Shown here piece by piece: positions 1-9,159 of a stretch of DNA of 64,000 nucleotides. Origin of the DNA: JASJBU01 sp963797085 (lineage in GTDB: Bacteria; Pseudomonadota; Gammaproteobacteria; Chromatiales; Chromatiaceae); contig CAWCOA010000014.1 of the NCBI GenBank assembly GCA_963797085.1, positions 1 through 64,000 on the forward strand, given 5' to 3'. The translations under genes and the position numbers were made by a program. The notes beneath the pieces are model-generated. The model ran no database searches. It was not told the origin of the DNA and was given only the letters and a program-made list of their open reading frames with translations. Position 1 is the first letter of the stretch. Every line of letters starts with the position of its first letter.

Positions 1-1
1 A

Positions 2-445
2 GGCAAAGGTCGGCGCGAGCGCTGCCTCCCCCTGTGGAAACAAACCGCTAAAGATCTTCGGGCGTGGTTGGCGGTGCGCGGTAACGTATTAGTCCCTGAG
101 CTGTTCCTCAATGCGCGCGGTTATCCCATGACGCGTTCCGGTTTCGAGTACCTACTGCACAAGCATGTGCGCACTGCCACTGAACGCTGTCCCACTCTAA
201 AGAAAAAGCGGGTCTCACCGCATGTGTTGAGGCATACCTGTGCGATGATGATCCTGCAGGCTACCGGTGACCTGCGTAGAGTCTCGCTGTGGTTGGGCCA
301 CGCGGACATGCAAACGACCGAAGTGTATCTGCGTGCCGACCCCACTGACAAGCTTGAGGTGATCGAAGCTATCACACCACCAACACTAAAGCGGGGGAGA
401 TTCCGCGCACCTGACAAACTTATCGCATCACTGCAACGGTGCTAG
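2..445 (+). CDS. Tyrosine recombinase/integrase, C-terminal part (5' end outside window)
   Basis: An open frame runs unbroken from the window edge to a TAG at 443-445, so this is the 3' end of a longer gene. The translation is the catalytic half of a phage-type/Xer-like tyrosine recombinase: the basic GKGRRERCLPLW beta-hairpin, then HVLRHT (the H-x-x-R pair), LGHADMQTTEVYL with the second conserved His, and the nucleophilic Tyr about nine residues later. All catalytic residues in this half are present. The start of the gene and the first catalytic Arg lie outside the window. It sits directly before an inverted repeat and an IS91-type transposase remnant, which suggests a composite mobile element rather than a chromosomal Xer protein. 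Confident in family, not in function. Confidence 0.85.
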   Translation, partial: GKGRRERCLPLWKQTAKDLRAWLAVRGNVLVPELFLNARGYPMTRSGFEYLLHKHVRTATERCPTLKKKRVSPHVLRHTCAMMILQATGDLRRVSLWLGHADMQTTEVYLRADPTDKLEVIEAITPPTLKRGRFRAPDKLIASLQRC

Positions 446-511
446 TTATGCGGAGTGCGTGGAGCCGGTTCAGCCACCTGGGCCGGTTCCCTACTCGCGA
501 CTCCGCATAAC
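445..511. repeat. 12-bp inverted repeat behind the recombinase gene
   Basis: GTTATGCGGAGT at 445-456 is matched perfectly in inverted orientation by ACTCCGCATAAC at 500-511. The left arm overlaps the last base of the recombinase stop codon. A smaller hairpin (CACATAA/TTATGTG, 521-527 and 534-540) follows just before the transposase remnant. It may be a recombination or termination site of the mobile element; the role is inferred from position. Confidence 0.6.
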
Positions 512-537
512 CCTGAACTCCACATAAGCCCCTTTAT

Positions 538-819
538 GTGCTGCAGCGCATAACGGGTTTCCACCGCATCCGCCATTACGGCCTGCTGGCCAATGCCGCA
601 CGCGTCGAGAACCTGGCACGGGCTCGGCAACTGCTCGCCGCTCCGATATCCCCGCTCATTGCCGTACCCCTCCCCGCCACTGAGGATATCGCACAGGACA
701 CCCCAGCCGAAAATACCCGCCCTTGTCCCTGTTGCGGTGCACCCATGGTGATCATCGAGACCTTCGCCAAAGGTCATGCCCCGCGGGCTCCGCCATCGGC
801 AATGGGCCAGGCCGCATGA
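538..819 (+). pseudogene. IS91-type transposase, C-terminal remnant
   Basis: The motif GFHRIRHYGLLANAARVENLARARQLL, characteristic of the C-terminal part of IS91/ISCR-type (Y2 rolling-circle) transposases, is followed by the CPCCG zinc-ribbon-like pair seen near the end of these proteins. The catalytic HUH and double-Tyr domains are missing and nothing resembling them is found upstream, where the recombinase gene lies. The piece is about 90 residues, against roughly 400 for an intact protein, so it is a dead fragment. Family is clear; exact element unknown. Confidence 0.75.
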
Positions 820-1779
820 GCATCGCCCTTCGACTCTACCGCGCCTGCGCGCCCTTGGATCATCGGCTCGCCACCGGTGACGGGCAGGTCGTGCTCAGGG
901 CTGCCAGAACCTGGCCTGCGGTCACCTCAATCACCGCTTTACGCCCACCTGCAATCGTGCCCCATCGTTGCTGCTCACTCGGCTGAACGCTCCGCTGACC
1001 TTATCCGTACTGTCCCGACCCCATCCACCACCAACAGCGCTCAATTCAAATCCCCATAGCGCCATCCGACCGCTGGCCTCGTCGTGCACCGCCCGCGGTT
1101 TCCTCCCTCGAGGCTTATCAGACGCCTACCGCCGACCGCTGTAACCGGCTGGCTCAACTGCAATTCTCCAGTGCGGCGTCTTCGTCGATCTCCTCGACTC
1201 GGCGGCAGGCATCTGATAACCCTTAACATCAGCGGACCTTGGGTGGAGGGTTGGCTAACAGTCGCGATTCGACGGGGGCGAAGGTCAGCAATCGGCCACA
1301 GGAGCAGACATTCGGGGTCGCTTGACTGAACGGCAGGAATACGCTGATTGCGGACATTCACAGTACACCATCTCTTGCCAAGCCCAAGCGATTATTTCGA
1401 TCGGTGACGGAGGGCAGCTACCAACCCTAAGTTGCGCTAACCCGTGACGTTGGTATGCGTGCCAGCATTCTGTGCATTCAATACACAATCAAGTACCTCC
1501 CGCATAGCAGGGGGTTGAGGAAGCCCCCCCCCAGGGGGGGGCGTGGAGTAACGCTACACACTCCTGCATTTCCACTAGCCCAGTTGATCGTCGATACACC
1601 GCATAAATATGTCTCAAAACTCCTGGCCTCTAAAACGAAGTGCCCAACCTCTACTTCCCTATCTTTTTGCTTTCCGAGCAGCCATGTTTTTTGAGAATAT
1701 CCATGTGCAACTCTAGCTCAACTGTAAATCGCACCTCCGTCCGTACCCCGGAACGGCAGAGCCTTTTGGGATCGCACCG
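820..1779. other. No gene recognised; decayed DNA
   Basis: No supported reading frame on either strand; short open frames show no family features. A C9-A-G8 homopolymer palindrome lies at 1524-1541. The stretch is probably the residue of the mobile element on its left and of the HAF-repeat gene on its right. Confidence 0.6.
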
Positions 1780-2884
1780 GCAAAGCCGGTGGCTTACAGA
1801 TGTTTAGTTACCATAGGCCTATCGCCGCCACCCTCTCGGGCCTCTACACCGTTTGGGGTGTCGATGCCATATCACTGCCGAAAAATCCAAATCCTCGCCG
1901 TAGCTGGTCCCGACCACGTCGCCCTGTGCATTAATCCCACGGGCTATGCTGTCGATATGACCGGGCATCGGTGGCGAGGCGATCGAGCGTCCCTTGCCAG
2001 TCCCATATCACCGCCGTAAACTGGCCGCTACCCAGCTGCGTCCGACGATCTCACCCCGGGCGTTTATCGCATCCGCATGGCTGTCGGTGTCACCTGATAG
2101 AGGCGGTAGGGCGGTCGGCGCCCATGCTGGTCCCATATCACTGCCGTGGATCCGGCATTGCCCCGGCTGTTTCCAACAACCTCACTGCGGGCGTTGATTG
2201 CATAGGCCTGGCTACTACTGTCACCGGGTAGAGGCGATAGAGCAGTCGGTGTCCCCTGCCGGTCCCATGTCACCGCACTATTTTGGATTAGATTAGTTCC
2301 ACTCCACCCTACGACCTCGCCACGAACATTGATCCCATGCGCCACGCTTCTGGTGTTGCCGGGTAGCGGAGACAGGGCGGTCGGCGTCCCCTGCCGGTCC
2401 CATAACACCCGATACTCCACCTTCTCCGGCGACCTCGCTCCGGGCGTTGATTGCATTGGCTTGGCCGCTACTGTCGCCGGGTAGAGGCGATGAGACAGGT
2501 AGGTGTTCCCTCGCGGTCCCCAGACAACCACCATCCCCTCCCATATTACTCTCACTGAATCCAGCGACTTCGCCTCGGATGTTGATCGCGGTGGCGAATC
2601 TTTCGCGGTCGCCAGGCAGTGGCAGCAAGACCTTTGGGAACGCCGTCGCGATCCCATATGACTGCTGAGGTCACGTCATTGCCTGTAAGGAAACTTGCGC
2701 TGTCCCCGGCAACCTCGCCCCGGGCGTTAATAGCCACGGCACCGCTGGCCTGGCCATCAGGCAGGGGTGGTAGTGCCTCGGGGATGTACACTTCGGCGCT
2801 TGAAGCCAGTGGAATCAGTATGGTGAGGATCGTGAGAAAAATCCCAACTCGAGACGTCTTTAACCCCAGTTCCAACGATTGCAT
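1780..2884 (-). pseudogene. HAF-repeat extracellular protein, frameshifted
   Basis: The 5' end (2884 leftwards) encodes a clear signal peptide (basic start, hydrophobic core, cleavage near LASSA) and then repeats of about 40 residues of the form AINARGEVAG...AVIWDRDG.P..L..LPGD, the HAF extracellular repeat. At least seven copies can be followed at DNA level (the WDRQGTP / LPGD block recurs near 2090, 2230, 2360, 2480 and 2640). The reading frame changes repeatedly: one frame covers 2884-2552 and two others share 2657-2064, so no continuous protein can be made. Further degenerate copies continue to about 1800. Intact members are exported proteins of unknown function. Expansion or slippage in the repeats may have caused the lesions. 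Confidence 0.75.
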
Positions 2885-2949
2885 ATTTAAATCTCCTGGC
2901 TCCGATTATAATATAGAGTATAGGCAAAATAATCTAGATCGCCGCCGGC

Positions 2950-3171
2950 CTCTACCCCACTGAGTCCCTGGTACGCCAGCTACCTCGGCAAAGCCTACTT
3001 CGACGAAAAGCGCGATGAATTCGCTGCTATAGGCGGCCATCGAGCGCAACGACAACCGATCAGTATATCGGTCGAAGCTGGCGCTGGATTCGGATCTTGC
3101 CACCCGTCGTGCTGGCTACTTGTGTCATCCATCCGTTTACGTTCTTGGTTTGCGGGTCGGCTACGCCGCCT
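2950..3171 (+). pseudogene. TPR-protein remnant with internal deletion
   Basis: Two short pieces in different frames look like parts of one tetratricopeptide-repeat protein: YASYLGKAYFDEKRDEFAA near 2970-3030, then AIERNDNRSVYRSKLALDSD near 3036-3095, continuing LATRRAGY. The second piece resembles the IELNDNRAVYRSRLLLD motif of large TPR proteins. The linking region, roughly 35 codons in relatives as I recall them, is gone and a stop lies at the join. Both ends of the gene are absent. Identification is from memory of the motif. Confidence 0.45.
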
Positions 3172-3690
3172 ATTGGTAATCATGATGAAGCCCGCCGAGG
3201 ATCGGAATCGGGACGACCTTCTCGCCCACCTTGGGAACCGACTGTGATTCGGGGACAGGTATTCGCTGCCGCAAACCTTGATGGGGCCGAGCGCGATTGA
3301 AGTAGATCTCGACGTACTCCTTCAGAACGCGATGCAGCTGTCGCTCGTTGAGTATGACCACGTGGTCGAGGCACTCCCTGCGCACCGAACCAAGGAAGCG
3401 TTCGCAGATGGGATTCAGATTGGGAGAGCGCGGCGGGATCTTCACAACCTCGATCTCGGTGCCCTCGGCCACGGCGGCAAACCGTTTCCCGAACTTGTCA
3501 TCGTTGTCTCGGGGCGGTACATCGTAATATGGAAGCGCATCATGGGTGAGTGGTATCTGCATCGAGATATCACTAATACTGATTTGCCGGCGATGTAAGT
3601 CGTCAGCACGTTCTTTCCGGATCGTCTTTCGCCGATGTAGCTCGAGAACGCAAAAGAGCTGCTAATCGATGGTCCTTCCATTTGTCGATG
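3170..3690 (-). pseudogene. DDE (rve-type) transposase remnant
   Basis: The minus strand encodes the end of an integrase-core transposase: RDNDDKFGKRF (second catalytic Asp region), IPPRSPNLNPICERFLGSVR with the catalytic Glu, ECLDHVVILNERQL, and YFNRARPHQGL, followed by a stop at 3170. Upstream of about 3540 the frame is broken; weak matches continue to about 3690 in other frames. The first catalytic Asp and the DNA-binding N-terminus are missing, so the element is inactive. Terminal inverted repeats were not found. Confidence 0.75.
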
Positions 3691-4201
3691 CAAACCGCAA
3701 ACAGTTGTCGTCCACGTCGTATGTCTGCCTTACGCGTTTACCTTCCGCTGGAGCGATTCGGCTGGACGACAGCTCCTGGCCGGGAGCACCGGTTCAGGCA
3801 TGGCGCCAGAAAGCAATCATTGGAAGAATGAGCGGATTGCGAATGTCGGCTATCTGGAATCCATCCCAAGAGTTAGCCCGCGGCCAGGAAGAGACATAGC
3901 GGTCGCGAAAAATCGGGGGAAGCAACGGCGATTTACAGATCAGGAACCGGTCGCTCGGCCACGTTGACCGTCAGTCCAGTCCTCGGCTGAAGCAGCCCCT
4001 ATCGATTTAGCTGACTACTTCCGCTATGATTCTGTTACCGGACATACGCCAGGAAATCTCACCGAACGGCAGCTTTCTGATTTCCTCTGCTACCGGACCC
4101 GACCCACAAGCGGACCTTCGCTGTGACTCAGTGATCTTTCGAAACCAGTCACTAACCGTCTATCAAATGTGCCATGCCTATGGTCTACTGCCCGCCTCTT
4201 T
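3691..4201. other. No gene recognised
   Basis: Short open frames on both strands show no recognisable domain. This is spacer between a dead transposase and the 3' end of a dead exporter operon. Confidence 0.55.
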
Positions 4202-5398
4202 TTACCTCTGCTTTACGCGCACCTGATCTTCAATGGTATTATCGGGATGAGTAATTACTTTTTCACCTTCAGTTAGACCCTCAAGGATCTGGGCGGAGAG
4301 TCCATTGCGCTGACCCACTTTGACGATGCGGCGTATCGCCTTTCCATTTTCCACGACAAATACGGCCCAGCTGTCATTTAGACGGAACAAGGCACTGGAG
4401 GGGATCTGCAGTACATCATCGGCTTCCCAGAGAATAAATTCGGCTTCAACACGATAACCATCACCAAGGCTATGCCATTGGGTCGATTCAGAAGTGATGT
4501 CCGAAATCACCAGTACACGTTGCTCCTCCACGCCAAGCGCGGAGACCTTGGTGAAACCAACGGGTTCGATGATTCGCACCTGGCCCTCCAATGGTTTTTC
4601 ACCTCCCCAGCGATGATATTCACGCGCATGCTCGGTTTTATTTTTACGGCATCCGCCGAGAGCACGTCCGTTTCGATCTCCAATGACCGGGTATCACCGA
4701 TTACAAGTAATGGCTGGCCGGCGGCGACTACACCTTCACATTCCTGGCGTATCTCCAGTAGTCTGCCGGTTATCGGTGCACGGACTTGTACATTTTCCGC
4801 AGAGTCGATCTGGCCTTTGACGCCGGTATAGCTCAAGGCAGTACGCGCCGCTTCAAGTTCATAGTGCGCAACATCAACAGCAAATTCAGCCGAACGGCTT
4901 GCGCTCGTGTGCTCCGGGCCAATGTTGCTGCCTGGTCCAGTTGACCCTGGGAAACATGCCCCTTTTCAGTCAAGGGCTTGAGCCGCGCCAGTTCTTTTTC
5001 GGCCAGTTCCGCTTCGCCAGAGCGGATTTGGCGGTTTGTTCGGCGGCACGCAGGGCGGATTCCGTAGCTGCGACGCGGGACTGCGCCTCGGCACGACTTC
5101 GCGGGTCGAGCGCCTGGGATTTCAGTGGCTCGATGGTGATCAGAACCTGGTCTTTCTCCACAGTGTCACCGACATCCAGGTCAACGCGGCAGGTCGTTCC
5201 AGCCACCGGCGCGGAAATGACATAGCGATCGATGACACGTGTTTTACCCTCTTCCTCGACACTCAGCTGCATTGGGCCGCGTGCGGCCTTGGCGATTTCC
5301 ACCAGTCTTGGCTGTGGCCGGAATCCGTAGAACAAGGCGGCAATAATCAACAACAGTATCGTGAACCAGATGAGTCTTCTTCGCCATACTAAGTTCAT
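4202..5398 (-). pseudogene. HlyD-type periplasmic adaptor of an ABC exporter, frameshifted
   Basis: Pieces of one membrane-fusion protein lie in successive frames. 5398-4970 gives an N-terminal membrane anchor (residues about 10-28) and the first half of the lipoyl-like domain (VISAPVAGTTCRVDLDVGDTV). About 5010-4910 gives the coiled-coil arm. 4935-4507 gives the second lipoyl half (VRAPITGRLLEIRQECEGVV). 4591-4202 gives the beta-barrel and membrane-proximal end. Frame changes lie near 5010, 4910 and 4610, so at least three lesions. The ATG at 5398 has AAGGAG five bases upstream and overlaps the permease stop codon, as expected for an ATPase-permease-adaptor operon. The 3' end is present. Confidence 0.8.
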
Positions 5399-5400
5399 GT

Positions 5401-7766
5401 TCACTCCTTGGTTTTCAAGACCTCGATCAGATCGAGATGATCCAGCCGGCGTCTGACCAGCAGCCCGGAGACGGTTGTGGCGGTCAGAATGACCGATGCG
5501 GCAAAGGCATAGGTGTGTGGCGCCAGGATCAACGGGACACGGTAGAGTTCACTATCAAGCGATACGGCAATGTAACCGCACAGTGCATTCCCCAATATTA
5601 ACCCGAGAGGAATCGCCAACAGCGTCAATAGCGCAAGTTCACCCAATAAAATGTAGGATATCTCGCCCCGGGTGAATCCCAGCACCCGAGGCTTGCGAGT
5701 TCATGGCTGCGTTCGGTGAGAATGATGCGGGCGCTGTTGTAAACGACGCCCACGGCGATGACGCCGGCGAACAGGGTGGCGACAAATGTCCAGAACAGCA
5801 TGGTTTCGTCCATGGTGCGATGGAAGTTCTCGATCGACCGTTCACGTACCACCGTACCCACGATGCGGGGCCTTTCCTTGAGTCGCTGGAATATCTCGTT
5901 TTTCCGGGAATTGTCGATGTAGAGAAAAGCACCTGAAATCGCTTTGCCTTCACGCATCAGGCGGTTGAGTGCCTCGATATCCATATAGGCTCCGACACCC
6001 AGGTGCTTGCGCACCAGTGATACAACGGGGATCTGCAGGGTAGGCTGACTCTCTTCCAACACTTCGACGGTCAGCAGATCGCCGGGCCTGACGCCGAGAA
6101 TCTCTTTTGCCAGATATTCATTCAGCACGATACCTGCACGTGGCAGGCTGACGGGTTTCAGATCGGTATTTACCAGCCGAATTATTTCACCCTTGGGCTC
6201 CAAGCCGCTGATAGAGAGGCGATAGCTGCGATTCTTGTATACCAGGCGCGCAAGCACGGTCCGGAACGCCTCTCCATACTCGACACCCGGCAGGTTGCGC
6301 AGCTCAGACAGCGCCTTATAAGAAGTGGGTTCACTGAAGAGCAGGGATATATCATCGCGTTCCGATAATCCGTAGTGCACATCCATCATGAAAGTGATGG
6401 TATCTTCCTGAAAGCGGCCGGTCATCAGAATCGCGCAGGCAAAGGCGATGCCCAGCACCGATAAAGCCGACTTGAACGGCTTGTGGCCAATATGTCGGAG
6501 AATCATGCGCGTCGGCGCGGAGAACAGCCGCTTCAGACCAAGCGCCTCGATGAAGGTCTGGCGATAGACCGCTGGCGCCTCTGGTCGCATCGCCTCGGCC
6601 GGTTGTAATTTAACCGCGAGGTGTACTGCTGCGAGTGTGCCGAGCAGGCCTGCCACCGCGGTGAATGATGCGGCCTGCATGATTCTTGAGGGACGCAGTT
6701 CGAAATTCAGAAATGGCAGGCGAAAGAGTTCGACATAGATCTCACTCAACATAACGCCCAGCCAGGCACCAGCCGCAACACCCATAACGATTCCCGCCAT
6801 CACGATCAACAGGATCATCTTCAGAAAATGGATCGCGATGGCGAGGTTGCCATAACCGAATGCCTTCAGTGCCGCGATCTGTTCACGCTGGGTGCCGACA
6901 AGGCGAGTCACGACGACATTGAGTAAGAACGCCGCCACCCCGAGGAAGATGACCGGGAATAGTCCGGACATGGTTTCCAGTTGCTGAATCTCCTGGGTAA
7001 GGAATTTATGCGAACCCTGATCATCTCGCACAAAAGCACCGGGACTGCCATAAGGCTTCAGGATTATATCGAGACGGTCTATCACCTCCTGCGCGTTGGC
7101 GTCTCTGGACAGGGTCAGCACTGCAGCAGTTAAAGGCGCCTTCCATGTCGTAGGCATGTGACAGCGGGGTGCGCGCCATCCACAACACGCCGAAACGCTC
7201 GTGGTCCATGAACATACCACCAGGAGGCACTTGATAAATGTACTCCGGCGATCCCCAATGCCGACGATCTGTAACTGCTTGCGTTTGCCACGGATAATGA
7301 TGTGTACTTTGTCGCCCGGTTGAAAGCCATGAGCCTCGGCGAAGGGTTCGCTGATGACGACCTCATCGCTGCGACCGGCCTCAACCAGCCTGCCGCTGCT
7401 TAGATAGATGCGATTGAGCAGCGGATCGCCTCTATCCGGGATGGAGGTGACAACACCGACGACCGGGTCCGGGAAACCTTCGATATCGATGGTCAATGGG
7501 GCCACGACGCGAGTATCGACCTTGTCGACGCCGTTGATCTCGGAGATGCGTTGTCGCAGCGATTCCGGCGCGCGTTTTAGTGGTGCGAAGATTTCGGCAA
7601 AGCGGTAATCGCGGTAGTACAGTTCACGGCTGAGCTGTAGCGAGTCCAAGGTACTGAGAAACATGAGATAGCAGGCGACACCGCTGGCCATGACGGCGGC
7701 GATCGCAAACGCCTGTCCTCGAAGGCGCTTTAGGTCCCGCCACATTTTTCGGTCCAGTGCGTTCAT
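5401..7766 (-). pseudogene. FtsX/MacB-type ABC exporter permease, frameshifted
   Basis: This is a full-length double-FtsX permease: N-terminal membrane segment, two periplasmic MacB-like domains and two sets of three membrane helices (for example FPVIFLGVAAFLLNVVVTRL and its later repeat). Two compensating shifts near 7250 and 7130 scramble about 40 residues; a neighbouring frame restores the sequence SPEYIYQVPPGGMFMDHERF. A further shift near 5690 throws the last about 95 residues (VLGFTRGEISYILLGELALL onward) into another frame. It starts two bases after the ATPase stop codon. Three lesions make a functional product unlikely unless they are sequence errors. The substrate is unknown; this subfamily usually exports lipids, peptides or macrolides. 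Confidence 0.8.
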
Positions 7767-7768
7767 AG

Positions 7769-8515
7769 CTACCAGGCCAGCTCCGATGGCGCCTTTTTGT
7801 CCGGATTGGACTCATCGCTGAAAATTCTGCCATCGCTCAATCGAATGACCCGGTCGGCCATCTGTGCGATATCCCCATTGTGGGTGATGACGACGGTTGT
7901 GGTACCGAGTTCCCGGTTCACCCGTTCGATGGCTTCCAGCACCACGATGCCAGTCTTAAGGTCCAGCGCGCCCGTCGGCTCGTCGCAGAGCAATACGTCG
8001 GGACGCTTGGCGATCGCGCGGGCAATCGCCACCCGCTGCTGTTCACCACCGGACATTTGCGCCGGAAAATGATCCAGTCGATCCCCCAGGTGCACCAGCT
8101 TGAGCGCTTCCTCGGGGGTGAGGGGGTTTCGCGATATTTCGGTCACCAGGGCAACGTTTTCGCGCGCCGTGAGGCTGGGAATCAGATTGTAAAACTGGAA
8201 GACAAAACCAACGTTTTCACGCCGGTAATGGGTAAGTATGGAATCATTGTAGGCGGTCAGATCCTGGTCCTTGTAGCGCACGGTTCCGCTGGTGGGTACA
8301 TCCAGACCGCCGAGGATATTGAGCAGCGTCGACTTTCCACTGCCCGATGGTCCCAGCAACACGACAAATTCGCTTTCACGCAGCTCAAGGTCGACACCGC
8401 GCAAGGCATGGACCGGTACCTCACCCATCTGATAGGTCTTGGTGATAGCTTCCGCATGGAATACGATTGGCGATGAAGACGCGTTCAATTCGAATATCCC
8501 TATACTCTGCTTCAA
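7769..8515 (-). CDS. ABC exporter ATPase, MacB/LolD type
   Basis: 248 residues with everything a functional ATPase needs: Walker A GPSGSGKSTLLN, Q-loop FQFYNLIPSL, signature MSGGEQQRVAIARA, Walker B VLLCDEPTGALD and the switch His in VVITHN. It matches the usual length of the MacB/LolD subfamily. The best start is a TTG at 8515 (KQSIGIFELN...), since no ATG precedes the conserved FHAEAITKTYQ core and the upstream region shows no good ribosome site. It is the first gene of an operon whose permease and adaptor are both broken, so the protein probably has no partner at this locus. Confidence 0.88.
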   Translation of the reverse strand: MKQSIGIFELNASSSPIVFHAEAITKTYQMGEVPVHALRGVDLELRESEFVVLLGPSGSGKSTLLNILGGLDVPTSGTVRYKDQDLTAYNDSILTHYRRENVGFVFQFYNLIPSLTARENVALVTEISRNPLTPEEALKLVHLGDRLDHFPAQMSGGEQQRVAIARAIAKRPDVLLCDEPTGALDLKTGIVVLEAIERVNRELGTTTVVITHNGDIAQMADRVIRLSDGRIFSDESNPDKKAPSELAW

Positions 8516-8664
8516 AGATTGATATTTGGGATGGCATCATCCTGTCAATATCAGGTTGAAAGCGTACTAACTTACAGATCGTTTAGATATACTCCGTTCG
8601 TTCAAGATCTACAACCGCTTCTCACCACCAGACTGAAGTCACCCAATGTTTTCAATCTATTCAC

Positions 8665-8778
8665 TCAGGTTGCGAAAAGAACAGCAGCCACAATAATAAT
8701 TATCGCCACAACAGCCACAATAATCAGAAGAAATCCGCTCTCTGACTTAAACTCATTTGTAGGTATATACATTTCCAT
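8665..8778 (-). CDS. Possible 37-residue single-pass membrane peptide
   Basis: A short frame reads MEMYIPTNEFKSESG followed by about twenty hydrophobic residues (FLLIIVAVVAIIIIVAAVLF) and ends AT. ATG codons at 8778 and 8772 are both possible. The layout (short polar N-terminus, one strong membrane helix, immediate stop) is typical of small inner-membrane proteins, but the ribosome site is weak and no family is recognised. It lies in the spacer upstream of the ABC ATPase and on the same strand. The hydrophobic run could also be chance in AT-rich DNA. Confidence 0.35.
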   Translation of the reverse strand: MEMYIPTNEFKSESGFLLIIVAVVAIIIIVAAVLFAT

Positions 8779-9159
8779 TTTCCATCTTGTTCATCAACTT
8801 ATCATGAACACTTTGACATCCGGTTTCTATCTACTGGTTTCAAAACTGGCATCAATCAAGTTATCCACCGGTATATCACACTGAGCTAGGTATAGAATAA
8901 AACTTAGGAACGGTCTTGACCAAACCATTTCCTTGGACGATGGATCAAGGATTATCTTGGGGCTTGTTGTCTTAACCAGCAGATAGAAAGTCTGCTCTAG
9001 TTGTAGAAACACGGACTTTACTATCGATTTAATGAGTGGCGTTAAAGAGTTGCAGTCATCGACGCTACGATTATCGGATCTTCACGGATGTTGCATTACA
9101 GGTCCTGACATAACGCTTTGCGTCCATGTGCTTTCCCTTTCTCGAACTCTCCGGACAGG
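8779..9159. other. Spacer, nothing recognised
   Basis: AT-rich spacer between the small membrane-peptide frame and the 3' end of the orphan membrane protein. A 61-codon minus frame at 8827-9012 has no family features and is not supported. Confidence 0.5.
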
